A stretch of 64,000 bases of DNA, taken from contig NZ_WHOD01000045.1 in the NCBI RefSeq assembly GCF_013141765.1, positions 124,001 through 188,000 of the forward strand, in the 5' to 3' direction. A program made the position numbers and the translations under genes. Source of the stretch: Paenibacillus foliorum. Lineage in GTDB: Bacteria; Bacillota; Bacilli; Paenibacillales; NBRC-103111. A model generated the notes under the pieces. That model saw nothing but the letters and a program-made list of their open reading frames with translations. It ran no database searches and was not told the origin of the DNA. Below, piece by piece: positions 45,648 through 54,445 of the stretch (position 1 is the stretch's first letter; the number at the start of each line of letters is the position of its first letter).

Positions 45648-47036
45648 TTACTTGTAATTATGAATCATATCCTCAGGTCGAACATAAGTATCAAATTGCT
45701 CTTCCGTCAGAAGTCCGCTGCGCAGCGCAGCTTCCTTAAGGGACAGACCTTGCTTATGTGCCGTCTTCGCGATAGAAGCGGCATTCTCGTACCCGATATG
45801 AGGATTCAGCGCTGTAACCAGCATCAACGACTGCTCCAGGTAACGCTGAATTACTTCTCGATTCGGTTCTATTCCCACTGCACAATGCTCATTGAAGGAA
45901 ACCATTGTATCGGTCAGCAATCTAGCTGTTTGGAGAAAATTATATATAATAACTGGCTTGAATACATTCAGCTCAAAATTACCTTGACTGGCTGCAAATC
46001 CAATCGTCGCGTCATTGCCCATCACCTGGCAGGCTACCATAGTCATAGCTTCGCTTTGTGTCGGATTTACTTTACCTGGCATAATCGAGCTACCCGGTTC
46101 ATTCTCTGGAATAGAGATTTCACCAATACCGCAACGAGGACCACTAGCCAGCCATCGCACATCATTAGCTATTTTCATCAAATCCGCTGCAAGTGCCTTA
46201 AGTGCACCGTGAGCATAGACTACTTGGTCATGGCTTGTCAATGCATGAAATTTATTATCTGAGGATATAAACGCCTTGCCGCTTCCCTTGCTGATTTCTT
46301 CCGCTGCAAACTCACCAAATTGGGGATGAGCATTCAAGCCTGTACCTACAGCAGTACCGCCTATTGCCAGTTCCTTCATCGTTCCAATGCTATCTGCGAT
46401 CATCCGACTTGTTTTATCCAGCATGGCCCACCATCCGCTGATTTCCTGACCTAACGTCAACGGAGTTGCATCCTGCAGATGAGTGCGGCCGATTTTTACA
46501 ATATCAGCGAAAGCCTCCATCTTCTGACGCAGCGTTTCCTTTAGCTCCTCCAGCGCAGGCAATAGCCGTTCCTCAACCGCAAGCACTCCAGCTATATGGA
46601 GAGCGGTCGGAAACGTATCATTCGAGCTCTGGGACCGGTTTACATCATCATTAGGATGTATTCTGGTCTCGCTCTCCTTCGCCTCTAGAAGCTGATTGGC
46701 ACGATGTGCAATTACTTCGTTGACATTCATATTGGACTGCGTCCCGCTCCCCGTCTGCCATACAACAAGCGGAAAGTGGTCATCCCATTGGCCTGCAATG
46801 ATTTCATCCGCCGCTGTTACTATTGCCTCCGCTTTCTCCTGTTCAAGCTTCCCCAGCCTCAAATTCGCCATCGCGGCCGATTTCTTGAGTAATGCAAAGG
46901 CCTGTACGACCTCTAACGGCATCCGTTCTGTTCCGATTCTGAAATTCTCACTGCTCCGTTGAGTTTGGGCTCCCCACAGCTTATCTGCTGGCACTCGTAT
47001 TTCCCCCATTGTATCGCGTTCTAACCTATAATCCAT
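45648..47036 (-). CDS. fumC: class II fumarate hydratase
   Basis: 462 aa from the ATG at 47036 (GGAGGTG eight bases upstream; a TTG six bases earlier is too close to it). The superfamily signature [11 protein letters not shown] is at residues 315-325, the catalytic His in [12 protein letters not shown] near 186, and [14 protein letters not shown] near 96-109. It interconverts fumarate and malate in the TCA cycle; oxygen-stable tetramer. Monocistronic as far as can be seen. Confidence 0.95.
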   Translation of the reverse strand: MDYRLERDTMGEIRVPADKLWGAQTQRSSENFRIGTERMPLEVVQAFALLKKSAAMANLRLGKLEQEKAEAIVTAADEIIAGQWDDHFPLVVWQTGSGTQSNMNVNEVIAHRANQLLEAKESETRIHPNDDVNRSQSSNDTFPTALHIAGVLAVEERLLPALEELKETLRQKMEAFADIVKIGRTHLQDATPLTLGQEISGWWAMLDKTSRMIADSIGTMKELAIGGTAVGTGLNAHPQFGEFAAEEISKGSGKAFISSDNKFHALTSHDQVVYAHGALKALAADLMKIANDVRWLASGPRCGIGEISIPENEPGSSIMPGKVNPTQSEAMTMVACQVMGNDATIGFAASQGNFELNVFKPVIIYNFLQTARLLTDTMVSFNEHCAVGIEPNREVIQRYLEQSLMLVTALNPHIGYENAASIAKTAHKQGLSLKEAALRSGLLTEEQFDTYVRPEDMIHNYK

Positions 47037-47202
47037 TCCCAATACACCTCCGTTTTTTGATACTTATACTATTGTACCCATTTTGCACGAATCTGCTGGA
47101 AAAAACTTTTTTGAAACTATCTGCTACAAAACTGTTTCTATTCCGTAAATAATGTTTAAATAGGTTAATAGTACGATATTTACCGAGGAGGATTATACTA
47201 CC

Positions 47203-47955
47203 ATGGACACCTTAGATAGCCGTTTCACAGATGCAATAGAGGGTATGTATTACACTTTCGAAGACGATGACAATGAAACAAAATTTATAGAAATGAATAA
47301 CGCCTTTGCCAAATTGATTGGTCTTTCGAAATCTGAATTGCTCATCATTAATCCCCATACACTCTATGTGCCTGAATCCTCAAAAAAACAATTATTAAAA
47401 AAACAACGCCTTCAGCTAAAAGGCTACTTATTCTCAGAGGAACAGCTTCTTGGGCACAATGGGGTTAAATTAAATGTTGAGGTACACAGCAGTAAGGTAC
47501 ACTGGGGAGATAAAGAAATATATTTCCATGTTGTCAAAGAAATCTCTGAGAAGAAGTGGATTGCCAGCCAGGTTAGAAACAAGCCCATCTTAGCATCCGG
47601 CATTTTAGACGAGAATTTGAACATTTGCACTATTCATAATCATTATGAACCTCTTCCATTTACATTGGAAACAGGCATGCCCGGTGCCTCTCTCTATTCT
47701 TATATAGACGAAGCCGATTTAATGAAGGTAAAACGCAGTGTCTCCAAGGCTATTGAATACAGGCAAGAAAAGCAAGTCGCCTTTCATACCAACGGGTTGT
47801 ATGAAGTTGGACCTGTAAAGCTTCGAGTTATTGTTAAACCATTAGTAAACGGAAATAATGATGTAATCAAGGTTGCTTTTGTGCTAATTCGAGCGGAAGG
47901 TTTTGGAGCATTAAATGAATCTATAGTTCCTCCGTTGCTGTTAGCCTGTTTATAA
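47203..47955 (+). CDS. PAS-domain protein without output domain
   Basis: 250 aa. A first PAS fold at about residues 5-120 (KFIEMNNAFAKLIGLSKSEL, then a PAC-type GVKLNVEVHSSKVHWGDKEI and FHVVKEISEKK). A second, weaker PAS-like segment spans ~130-235. No kinase, GGDEF, EAL or DNA-binding domain follows. GAGGAGGATTATACTACC precedes the ATG and a terminator follows, so it is complete. It may act by protein-protein contact. Function unknown. Confidence 0.8.
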   Translation: MDTLDSRFTDAIEGMYYTFEDDDNETKFIEMNNAFAKLIGLSKSELLIINPHTLYVPESSKKQLLKKQRLQLKGYLFSEEQLLGHNGVKLNVEVHSSKVHWGDKEIYFHVVKEISEKKWIASQVRNKPILASGILDENLNICTIHNHYEPLPFTLETGMPGASLYSYIDEADLMKVKRSVSKAIEYRQEKQVAFHTNGLYEVGPVKLRVIVKPLVNGNNDVIKVAFVLIRAEGFGALNESIVPPLLLACL

Positions 47956-47978
47956 TTTCTAATCGTACTTCACTAAAA

Positions 47979-48015
47979 ACAACGGATGATTCTCCATCAG
48001 AGACTCATCCGTTGT
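47979..48015 (+). terminator. terminator of the PAS gene
   Basis: Perfect 11-bp stem ACAACGGATGA/TCATCCGTTGT with a 15-base loop, followed by CTATTTTCATATTTT. The following stretch to 48329 shows no supported gene. Confidence 0.75.
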
Positions 48016-48329
48016 CTATTTTCATATTTTCTATTGCTTTATTTCTGTCCAGGTAGTATAATTGATAAATTGTATCAAAAGCAAGCAACCCCTCCATCAA
48101 ATTACCTCGGTTCGCTTTTTTGTACTACCACCCATAAAAATCACTTAATTCCAACAACCCTAAGAGTTAGTATTCGTGTTACTGATCCACACTGGCGCGG
48201 TCAAGGAGCCGCAAGGATGAAAGAGAGGTAGGGCTTTCATTGTTTTAGTACTCAGTCGGTGTTTTTTATGACAGGCAGTAATAGCTTAAGTGCTAGTTGA
48301 TACAATTCAGAATTCAGATAGAGCCCTGT
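48016..48329. other. gene-free stretch
   Basis: No ribosome site with a credible frame and no known RNA motif found. A G/C-richer patch at 48185-48240 stands out from the A/T-rich surroundings, which might mark a small RNA, but nothing more can be said. Confidence 0.25.
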
Positions 48330-49262
48330 TTAAGGAGCGTCTATTTCAGCAATGACTTTACGGCTTGTGGTTTCCAAAGCAATTAATTCATCAGACGAAA
48401 GAATCATGTCCACTGCTTCGACATTTTCTTTCATATGCTTAATGCTTTGGGATCCCACAATCGCTGTAGTTAAAGCATGCTGATGCAGCAGCCAGCTAAT
48501 GGCAACCTGAGAGATAGCCTTATTTCTTCCATCAGCAATCTCTTTAAGCAATACTATCAATTCTCTGGACTTTTCCATATGCTCAGGATAGAATAACCGC
48601 CTTTTACTCCGGAAATCCTCTTCGTCCAATTGTTTACCGCCCAGATGAAACGCCCCTGTTAAAATTCCTTTCGCAATGGAACTGTAGCTCATTATGCCAA
48701 TGTTCTCCTGTGCACAATAAGGAATGATCTCTTCTTCTATGGAACGATGCAGCAGGCTGTATTCAGGCTGAATAACGTCAATTTGAGCGAAGCTTGATGC
48801 TTCTTTCAACTGCTCTAAAGAGAAATTAGACACCCCAATAGCGCGAATTAAGCCTTCTTCCTTCAGTTTATTAAATTCACCCAAGGTTTCCGATACAGGT
48901 ATCTCGAAGCTTGGCCAATGTATATAATAAATATCAATATAATCTGTTTTCAATCGTTTCAAGCTGCTTTCTGCAGAACGACGAACATCACCAGGTGCTA
49001 GATTAGCCCGGCTGACTTTAGTTGAAATGACCGTTTCTTTCCGCATTCCTTCCAAAGCGGCGCCTACCACTTCTTCAGAATGGCCTGCTCCATAACCCTC
49101 AGCGGTATCAAAGGTAGTAATTCCCATCTCAAATGCAGCCTGGATAGCCTTAATATTATTATCATCGCTAGTGAACTCCCAAGGCCCCCCTCCAAGCTCC
49201 CAGCAGCCAAAAGTAATGTTTGAAACCTGGATTTCTGTTTTGCCTAATGCTGTTGTCTTCAA
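48330..49262 (-). CDS. aldo/keto reductase
   Basis: 310 aa if translation starts at the TTG at 49262, which has GAGGGAGAGAG upstream and gives the usual N-terminus KTTALGKTEIQVSNITFG. An ATG at 49280 would add six residues. TIM barrel with catalytic Asp in FDTAEGYGAGHSEEVVG, Lys in ISTKVSRANL and His in YYIHWPSFE. NADPH-dependent reduction of carbonyls; natural substrate unknown. Confidence 0.9.
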   Translation of the reverse strand: MKTTALGKTEIQVSNITFGCWELGGGPWEFTSDDNNIKAIQAAFEMGITTFDTAEGYGAGHSEEVVGAALEGMRKETVISTKVSRANLAPGDVRRSAESSLKRLKTDYIDIYYIHWPSFEIPVSETLGEFNKLKEEGLIRAIGVSNFSLEQLKEASSFAQIDVIQPEYSLLHRSIEEEIIPYCAQENIGIMSYSSIAKGILTGAFHLGGKQLDEEDFRSKRRLFYPEHMEKSRELIVLLKEIADGRNKAISQVAISWLLHQHALTTAIVGSQSIKHMKENVEAVDMILSSDELIALETTSRKVIAEIDAP

Positions 49263-49416
49263 TTGCACTCTCTCCCTCATATGAAACTTTACTCGCACTA
49301 AAACTTCTCTAACAAGCCTAATGCGATAGCTCTATCATAACCAACACTTGCGTAATTTTCCAATTTTAAAGAAGAGCCGTCGAAAATAATAATATATTGA
49401 CAAGCTTTGTAAAGTA

Positions 49417-49445
49417 TTGACGAATAGGAAACCTCCAGTTAAAAT
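49417..49445 (+). promoter_or_regulatory. sigma-A promoter of the small membrane protein gene
   Basis: TTGACG (49417-49422), 17-base spacer, TAAAAT (49440-49445), 47 bases before the start codon. A second TTGACA lies at 49397. Confidence 0.6.
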
Positions 49446-49492
49446 GATTTGGTACCTATCCGTTTACATAATAATCCAGTGAGGTGATAATC

Positions 49493-49798
49493 ATGAGTAC
49501 TGAAGTTCCTTATCAACAGCCTGCCGCTGCTTATCAAAGTCCTTATATTCAGCAAGCACCCGTGATGACGGTTAAGGATTGGATTCTAACTTTTATTGTA
49601 AGTGCTATTCCCGTAGTCAACATTATTATGCTGTTTATTTGGGCATTTGGCGACAGCGCTAATCCAAATAAGAAAAACTATTCTAAAGCCTCATTACTAT
49701 TGGCTGCTATTTTCATCGTAATATATGCATTATTCTTCATTCTTTTCGTTGTAATTTTGGGAGCTGCCAGCGGCTTTGGCGGTGAAGACTTTTTCTAG
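49493..49798 (+). CDS. small membrane protein, uncharacterised family
   Basis: 101 aa from the ATG at 49493 (GAGGTGATAATC upstream). A Gln/Pro/Tyr-rich N-terminus, then VKDWILTFIVSAIPVVNIIM with a first helix, LFIWAFGDSANPNKKNYSKA and a second long helix to about residue 90, ending acidic. The WAFG-(D/S)-x-NP-x-KxNYxKA pattern recurs in small Bacillota membrane proteins without known function. A terminator follows directly. Confidence 0.75.
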   Translation: MSTEVPYQQPAAAYQSPYIQQAPVMTVKDWILTFIVSAIPVVNIIMLFIWAFGDSANPNKKNYSKASLLLAAIFIVIYALFFILFVVILGAASGFGGEDFF

Positions 49799-49819
49799 AT
49801 TATTTAAGATTACTAAGAA

Positions 49820-49846
49820 AGTCTGACTTTATGTCAGGCTTTTTTT
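49820..49846 (+). terminator. terminator of the small membrane protein gene
   Basis: Stem AGTCTGAC/GTCAGGCT (one G-U pair), five-base loop, then seven T; 21 bases after the stop. Confidence 0.9.
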
Positions 49847-49978
49847 GGCGTATACACGAGCAGTTCTGTTTGTCTGGAGGATGTAGGGTATTATTTTTCA
49901 GAGGAAGGTATAGAAGCGTTATGTAGTGGGACATTAGTAGTCGAGTACCTTCAACTGATAAGGAGTGGGATAACCTAG

Positions 49979-50158
49979 ATGGAAAAACAATACCAGCCGC
50001 AGCAAAGTGAACTGCAGTCTGACGAAAATGCTTTTGTAGAAGAGGGCCAATCAATAACACAAGAGCAGTTAAGTGATATGTTCTTTACCGGTACCAGTGA
50101 TGGTGTAGTTCAATTAGAGAACCATAAGATTGAAATAACACAGAGCAACAATAAATAA
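49979..50158 (+). CDS. small protein (59 aa), family unknown
   Basis: ATG at 49979 is preceded by AAGGAGTGG nine bases upstream; the frame ends at TAA 50158. The product is Gln/Glu-rich and acidic at the N-terminus (MEKQYQPQQSELQSDE), has SITQEQLSDMFFTGTSDGVV in the middle and ends in NNK. A hairpin with T run follows 17 bases after the stop. Good ribosome site plus terminator make it likely real. Confidence 0.6.
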   Translation: MEKQYQPQQSELQSDENAFVEEGQSITQEQLSDMFFTGTSDGVVQLENHKIEITQSNNK

Positions 50159-50175
50159 ACCGACTTATTATTTAG

Positions 50176-50222
50176 AAAAGATCAGTTGCTCAGGTTAATT
50201 CCAAGAGCTCCTTGATCTTTTT
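50176..50222 (+). terminator. terminator of the 59-aa protein gene
   Basis: Stem AAAAGATCA/TGATCTTTT with an imperfect inner part (TTGCTC/GAGCTC), followed by T6 including the stem end. Confidence 0.65.
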
Positions 50223-50304
50223 TGATGCAACCATGTAACTACCCCTACCCCGGACTGATCACGTCGCTGCAGCAGCATATAGCGCTTCTAGAACCATTCT
50301 CAGT

Positions 50305-50883
50305 TTATTTCATGGTACAAATACTGGTTGCAATCCCTCCCGCGGTGACGGTAAGGATAGACAATATAAACGTTTCCATAGATAGAAGCAGTCCGCCCAA
50401 GCTAATGATAACAGCATCCGACACAAATATAATGATACCTACATTCATAAACGAACGCATGGACATAATTTGTGCCAATAAGTCAGTTCCCCCTGTGCTC
50501 ACTTCATACCTTAACATGATTCCAATTCCGGCACCTAAAAGAAACCCTCCCAAGACCGAACTCGTAAAAGGTGTCAATTCAACATAATATAAAAAATAAT
50601 ATTGAAACGGTTCCAGCAGGTCAATTAAAAACGAGGAAATTACCATACCTAACAAACTGCTATAGAACATCTTGCGTAGTTGAATCCACGTTAAGATGAG
50701 GATAGGTAGGCTCGCAATAATCATTAACGTTCCGATTTTTATTTTAAATAAATAGTTAATAATGAGAGCAATTCCAATAAGCCCGCCATCCAGTACCTTA
50801 AAGGGAACTAGAAAAAAATCAATTCCACAAGCAATTAACAAGCTTCCAAATAGAATCACAATAATTTTTTGTGTAGAAAGCAT
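50305..50883 (-). CDS. YitT-family membrane protein (short form)
   Basis: 192 aa, about five helices. Typical family segments: LLIACGIDFFLVPFKVLDGGLIGIAL at the N-terminus and GIGIMLRYEVSTGGTDLLAQI in the middle. The usual C-terminal DUF2179 domain (full length ~280 aa) is absent and the frame ends right after the last helix. AGGGGCTGATTTAT precedes the ATG. Probably a natural short form; function unknown. Confidence 0.85.
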   Translation of the reverse strand: MLSTQKIIVILFGSLLIACGIDFFLVPFKVLDGGLIGIALIINYLFKIKIGTLMIIASLPILILTWIQLRKMFYSSLLGMVISSFLIDLLEPFQYYFLYYVELTPFTSSVLGGFLLGAGIGIMLRYEVSTGGTDLLAQIMSMRSFMNVGIIIFVSDAVIISLGGLLLSMETFILSILTVTAGGIATSICTMK

Positions 50884-50982
50884 ATAAATCAGCCCCTAAA
50901 AAAAGCATGTCTAATTTATATGCTTGTTCTTTTAAAAACTGGCAATAAATACAAAATAATCTTTTAGATGAACCATAAAGGA

Positions 50983-51843
50983 TTAACTTTGCAGATATGG
51001 TTTTACATCTGAAATAACTTGAACCAAAGCTTCTGAGCATCCAGCATACATTTGCTTAGCCTCTTTCGCATCTGTAGATAAGCTGAACATCTCAATATCC
51101 GCCTCACATTTTTTTAATGTAGCTAATAATGCAGCTTTTTCTTGAGGAACGGGAACCTTGATTTTATCATCATATAAATCCACATATAATTGTCCATAAG
51201 AGTCAACCTGTCCGAGAAACACATTTTCAAGAAGGACCCCCTGTTTTTCCAATTCTCTGTTAAGCCAACCCGGATTTAATCCCATGACTGCAAGTGGTTC
51301 CTTCATCATTTCTCCATCCATTATGACAGCTTGAGGCGTTTGCTCAGGTGCTACTTTCATTCCCATATGAGCTGGAGTTATCGGCTGATACTCTTTTTTG
51401 AGCAAAACATTAATATCCCCGCTAGATTCTATTATAGCAAATTCGACATCAGCAGCTCTAAACACATTCCTCTTTCGCAATTGCTCCAGAAGCTCATCAG
51501 TAGTTAAACGTTCTTTCTTTAGATTATCCTCTTGAATTTTACCGTCTTTAATTAAAACCGTAGCTTTACTGTCTATAAAATTTCTCGCGCGTTTGCTTTT
51601 TAATTGCAATAATTCAATTCCCAATGAAACAGATCCCCAAACTACCATAGACACCAGTCCCAAATACCAATTGGCTTCAATATCCAGAGATATCACCGCG
51701 GCCAAGCTGCCGATCGTAATCCCCGTTATATACTCAAATAATGAGAGTTGAGAAATTTGTCGTTTCCCTAAAACCTTTGTAATCAGAAATAAAGCTACAA
51801 CTGCAACCAAAGTCCTTACAGCTACTTCAATCCACTCCGGCAT
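50983..51843 (-). CDS. DUF421 + DUF1657 membrane protein (2Duf / YetF-like)
   Basis: 286 aa. Three N-terminal helices and VLGKRQISQLSLFEYITGITIGS are typical of DUF421 (YetF). After the soluble part, the last ~50 residues (ALLATLKKCEADIEMFSLST, then KEAKQMYAGCSEALVQVI) match DUF1657. The same combination, called 2Duf, is known from the spoVA-2mob operon where it raises spore heat resistance via the inner membrane. Here it is not beside spoVA genes. GGGAGGATATGTAAA precedes the ATG. Confidence 0.85.
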   Translation of the reverse strand: MPEWIEVAVRTLVAVVALFLITKVLGKRQISQLSLFEYITGITIGSLAAVISLDIEANWYLGLVSMVVWGSVSLGIELLQLKSKRARNFIDSKATVLIKDGKIQEDNLKKERLTTDELLEQLRKRNVFRAADVEFAIIESSGDINVLLKKEYQPITPAHMGMKVAPEQTPQAVIMDGEMMKEPLAVMGLNPGWLNRELEKQGVLLENVFLGQVDSYGQLYVDLYDDKIKVPVPQEKAALLATLKKCEADIEMFSLSTDAKEAKQMYAGCSEALVQVISDVKPYLQS

Positions 51844-52073
51844 TTTACATATCCTCCCTGTTCCATATCATTTCGCAATTTCCTTACTTAGATTATTTGA
51901 TTAGAGAAGGGATTTTACAAAATTAAAATAAGGTTATTAAGCATTATTTTAACTTTTACATTGACTCAATCTCCCTGCATGATTATTGATTCAACAGGTT
52001 AGATTATATGGAGTCACTAATTAATAAAAAAAGCAGTGAACAATTTCTGAAATACAGAGAGGATGGAATTAAA

Positions 52074-52280
52074 ATGACAGTTTCCGCACAAGTAAAAACC
52101 TGCCTGGCTTCATTAAAGAGCGCTCAAGCTAGCTTAGAGCAATTTGCATTAAACACTCAGAATCAAGAAGCTAAGGACATGTTTACCACTGCATCACAAT
52201 CGACTACACAGGTGATTCAAGATATTCAATCACGCGTTCAACAGTTAGAAAACGAGGAACCCCAATACAAAGGGTTTTAA
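52074..52280 (+). CDS. DUF1657 small protein
   Basis: 68 aa from the ATG at 52074 (AGAGGATGG upstream); an in-frame ATG at 52008 lacks a site. The product is a helical hairpin (VKTCLASLKSAQASLEQFAL, then EAKDMFTTASQSTTQVIQDI) closely resembling the C-terminus of the divergently transcribed 2Duf protein. In the spoVA-2mob operon a free DUF1657 protein also accompanies 2Duf. A terminator follows 11 bases after the stop. Confidence 0.85.
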   Translation: MTVSAQVKTCLASLKSAQASLEQFALNTQNQEAKDMFTTASQSTTQVIQDIQSRVQQLENEEPQYKGF

Positions 52281-52291
52281 AATACTCATTG

Positions 52292-52326
52292 CAGAAAAGC
52301 CATGCAACTTATGCAGGGCTTTTCTG
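52292..52326 (+). terminator. terminator of the DUF1657 gene
   Basis: Stem CAGAAAAGCC/GGGCTTTTCTG with an inner ATGCA/TGCA(G) pair. The T run is part of the stem (TTTTCTGTATT). Confidence 0.75.
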
Positions 52327-52349
52327 TATTAGTTGATCCGCTCCAATCC

Positions 52350-52839
52350 CTATTCCCGCTTCCCCAACTCATCTACGGCCAAATGGGCTGAAACCTGCAT
52401 CCGTTGAAACCGATCCACCCTTTTCACTTTAGACGAGACCAACGACCCTAGGATTCCGCCTGCAAATCCTAGTGGAATAGATACAATCCCAGGATGCTTG
52501 AGTGGAAAGATCCCTGCTTGATCCATCCGATGGACGGTTCCATTCATTAGGGCCAATAACAACGAGCAGCACGGAAGAGTTCAGACCCGTACAAAGGCCG
52601 ATAACGGCACCTATCATTTGAATTTTTCCAGCAGCTGACGGAACAGGGGGATTCGCGTCAATATAAAAGTGAGCATAAGTAATATTCCCATGCGCTCGAA
52701 CAACAGAAGCGTCAATTCTTCTATAGCTCATCCCCCCCTCCGGCCTAACTTTTACTTGCTTTATAAACATGAAACGCATAACGGCATCATAAAAAGGACG
52801 ATATTCACTCGAGATGAATGCCGCCCTTAGTTGTTTCAC
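52350..52839 (-). pseudogene. remnant of a sodium:solute (acetate-type) symporter
   Basis: Only the C-terminal end is recognisable, in two frames: MIGAVIGLCTGL then LLVVIGPNEW (52617 downwards, one frame) and MNGTVHRMDQAGIFPLKHPG plus IVSIPLGFAGGILGSLVSSK (52350-52562, next frame). Together they resemble the last helices of ActP/YwcA-type cation/acetate symporters, broken by a frameshift and missing the first ~400 residues. The part above 52620 is open but I cannot assign it. Confidence 0.6.
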
Positions 52840-52893
52840 TTCAAATCATAATCAATGAGAACAATCCACAATTATTAACCTTCAAAACCAGTA

Positions 52894-52975
52894 TGCGGTC
52901 GGCGGGATTTGAACCCGCACGTCCATGGGACACCACCCCCTCAAGATGGCGTGTCTGCCGTTCCACCACGACCGC
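52894..52975 (-). tRNA. tRNA-Leu (anticodon GAG)
   Basis: 82-nt cloverleaf on the minus strand. Acceptor stem GCGGTCG/CGACCGC, D-loop TGGTGGAACGGCAGAC, anticodon stem CCATC/GGTGG with loop TTGAGGG (GAG), a long variable arm as expected for Leu, and T-loop GGTTCAAATCC. Discriminator A; CCA is not encoded. Reads CUC and CUU codons. It stands alone. Confidence 0.95.
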
Positions 52976-53076
52976 AAAGTATGCAGTAACAACTGGAATT
53001 CGAATATACCACACGTGCTTGCTTGAATGCAACTCACTATAACCGGAAGTTTGGACCAACTAGATACAACATACCA

Positions 53077-53829
53077 TTATTCGGGGTTATTCACCTTTGA
53101 TATAGGCCAGACTAGCACCTCTAATTGCTTCGAAAAGTGCAGTAATGGCTTGGTATCCATTACGGTAATGCCTTGACCTAATGCCATCGTGTTGATCTTA
53201 AAATCAGCTTCAGCAGCATGCAGTGTCCAGGGAAGATGATGTATCTCGCCGCGCCAAACTTGGTTTTGTTTATCTACGCTGTAGAGGCAATACCTTTCGG
53301 TTAACCAGTGTTCAATCGTACCTGGTTTGCTGTAGAATGCCGGTGAAACCGGCGAATAGGTACCTTCATAAGATACTAATGCACCCCGCTTGTCTTTTCT
53401 ATGGCTGACATAATCATAGACCCCTTCTCTTTCCTCCAGCTTCATATTAGCATTAAAATATGGCAGATAAAAAAAACTCCTGGCAGTCATGACTGCTAGC
53501 CGATTCGCCGCATCTAAGCTAAAGAAATAGACCCCTGGCTTGTCCCCTACCGTAACGTACGTTCTAACGTTTAACTCTTCAAAGGAACTGGTATATGGAA
53601 TGGGGGGCAACCCTCGCATTCGAATGGAATCCATACGAAACGGTACAATACTAATCCATGCATAACCTTCGTATGTATCTAACTCAAGACCCGGAGGTAC
53701 AAGCTCACGGAGCTGATTGTAGCGGATCGGCCAATGTGCGAATAATAAATCAAGCCAAGTTTGCTTCATCATCCAAGAGCCTGTAGGCAGTGGCCACGGT
53801 CTATGAGCAGTAGAAAAGGGTTGTCTCAA
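53077..53829 (-). CDS. YqjF-family protein (DUF2071)
   Basis: 250 aa with a TTG start (GGGAGAGTGAT upstream). Family features: WLDLLFAHWPIRYNQLRELV near the N-terminus, AWISIVPFRMDSIRMRG, FEELNVRTYV and GVYFFSLDAANRLAV. DUF2071 proteins are related to the acetoacetate decarboxylase fold; no function has been established. A second Met at residue 20 is a possible alternative start. Confidence 0.85.
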   Translation of the reverse strand: MRQPFSTAHRPWPLPTGSWMMKQTWLDLLFAHWPIRYNQLRELVPPGLELDTYEGYAWISIVPFRMDSIRMRGLPPIPYTSSFEELNVRTYVTVGDKPGVYFFSLDAANRLAVMTARSFFYLPYFNANMKLEEREGVYDYVSHRKDKRGALVSYEGTYSPVSPAFYSKPGTIEHWLTERYCLYSVDKQNQVWRGEIHHLPWTLHAAEADFKINTMALGQGITVMDTKPLLHFSKQLEVLVWPISKVNNPE

Positions 53830-53927
53830 GAATTATCACTCTCCCACTCTAAACTTTTACGAATATTAAGCTTAACATAGCATACAAATGGACAAAATAG
53901 TTGTAAATAACTATGTAGGAGGTTACT

Positions 53928-54071
53928 ATGATCCCTCAATTTTCTCTCGCCCAACTTTCACCAGAAATACTGTCTGAAATTAAACAATTAGAAGAGCGCA
54001 TTCGAGCTGACGCCAATGAAAATATCGTTCTTATCGCATACGCTGAAGAGAATGAAGTAAGCCGTTCTTAG
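53928..54071 (+). CDS. small protein (47 aa), family unknown
   Basis: ATG at 53928 with TAGGAGGTTACT upstream, stop TAG at 54071, three bases before the convergent gerPE stop. The product is acidic and helical: LSPEILSEIKQLEERIRADA, then NENIVLIAYAEEN. The excellent ribosome site supports a real gene. I do not recognise the family; its position at the end of the gerP operon, where gerPF would normally be, is worth noting, but it is unrelated to GerPF and lies on the other strand. Confidence 0.65.
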   Translation: MIPQFSLAQLSPEILSEIKQLEERIRADANENIVLIAYAEENEVSRS

Positions 54072-54073
54072 AA

Positions 54074-54445
54074 CTATTCTCCATTAATATTTTGCCGAAT
54101 TTGCTTAATTCGCGATTCGGCTTGTATTTTCTTATTGTTTCCGACTTGAAAAACAGAAGCCGCAGCAATCCCATATATGAAAATCCCCCCAACTTGAATT
54201 CGACTGCTTCCATTATCAATTAACATCTTAACAGCCTCATTTTCTGTTGGAGGAAGTGGAAGCTCTCGTGAGAAAATTCCAAAATCATCAAAGTTACCCT
54301 CATCTCCCTTGAAATCAGGTACTTTTCTTTGAACAGCTAACGCCTTAGAAACTGGCTTGATCAGCTCATTATCTCCAACTTGTAATATAGATGCTTGCGA
54401 TACCGAATTTACCTTCATATCCTTAACAACAGAAACGCGGTTCAT
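54074..54445 (-). CDS. gerPE: spore germination protein GerPE
   Basis: 123 aa. N-terminal VSVVKDMKVNSVSQASILQV plus GDNELIKP is the GerP-family strand pattern (S-x-x-x-x-QVGD), repeated in a second half as YGIAAASVFQVGNNKKI. GerP proteins are needed for germinants to cross the spore coat. It overlaps gerPD by four bases. It is the last gene of the operon here; gerPF, normally next, is missing. Confidence 0.85.
   Translation of the reverse strand: MNRVSVVKDMKVNSVSQASILQVGDNELIKPVSKALAVQRKVPDFKGDEGNFDDFGIFSRELPLPPTENEAVKMLIDNGSSRIQVGGIFIYGIAAASVFQVGNNKKIQAESRIKQIRQNINGE

Noticed and set aside
47986..48231. 81-codon plus-strand frame after the PAS gene
   Set aside because: Starts inside the terminator hairpin of the PAS gene and has no ribosome site.
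49800..50060. 86-codon minus-strand frame
   Set aside because: Antisense to a terminator and the 59-aa gene, which has better translation signals.
50222..50587. 121-codon plus-strand frame
   Set aside because: Mostly antisense to the YitT gene, with the codon pattern of a shadow frame.
52841..53059. 72- and 74-codon frames across 52818-53059
   Set aside because: They run through the tRNA-Leu gene.
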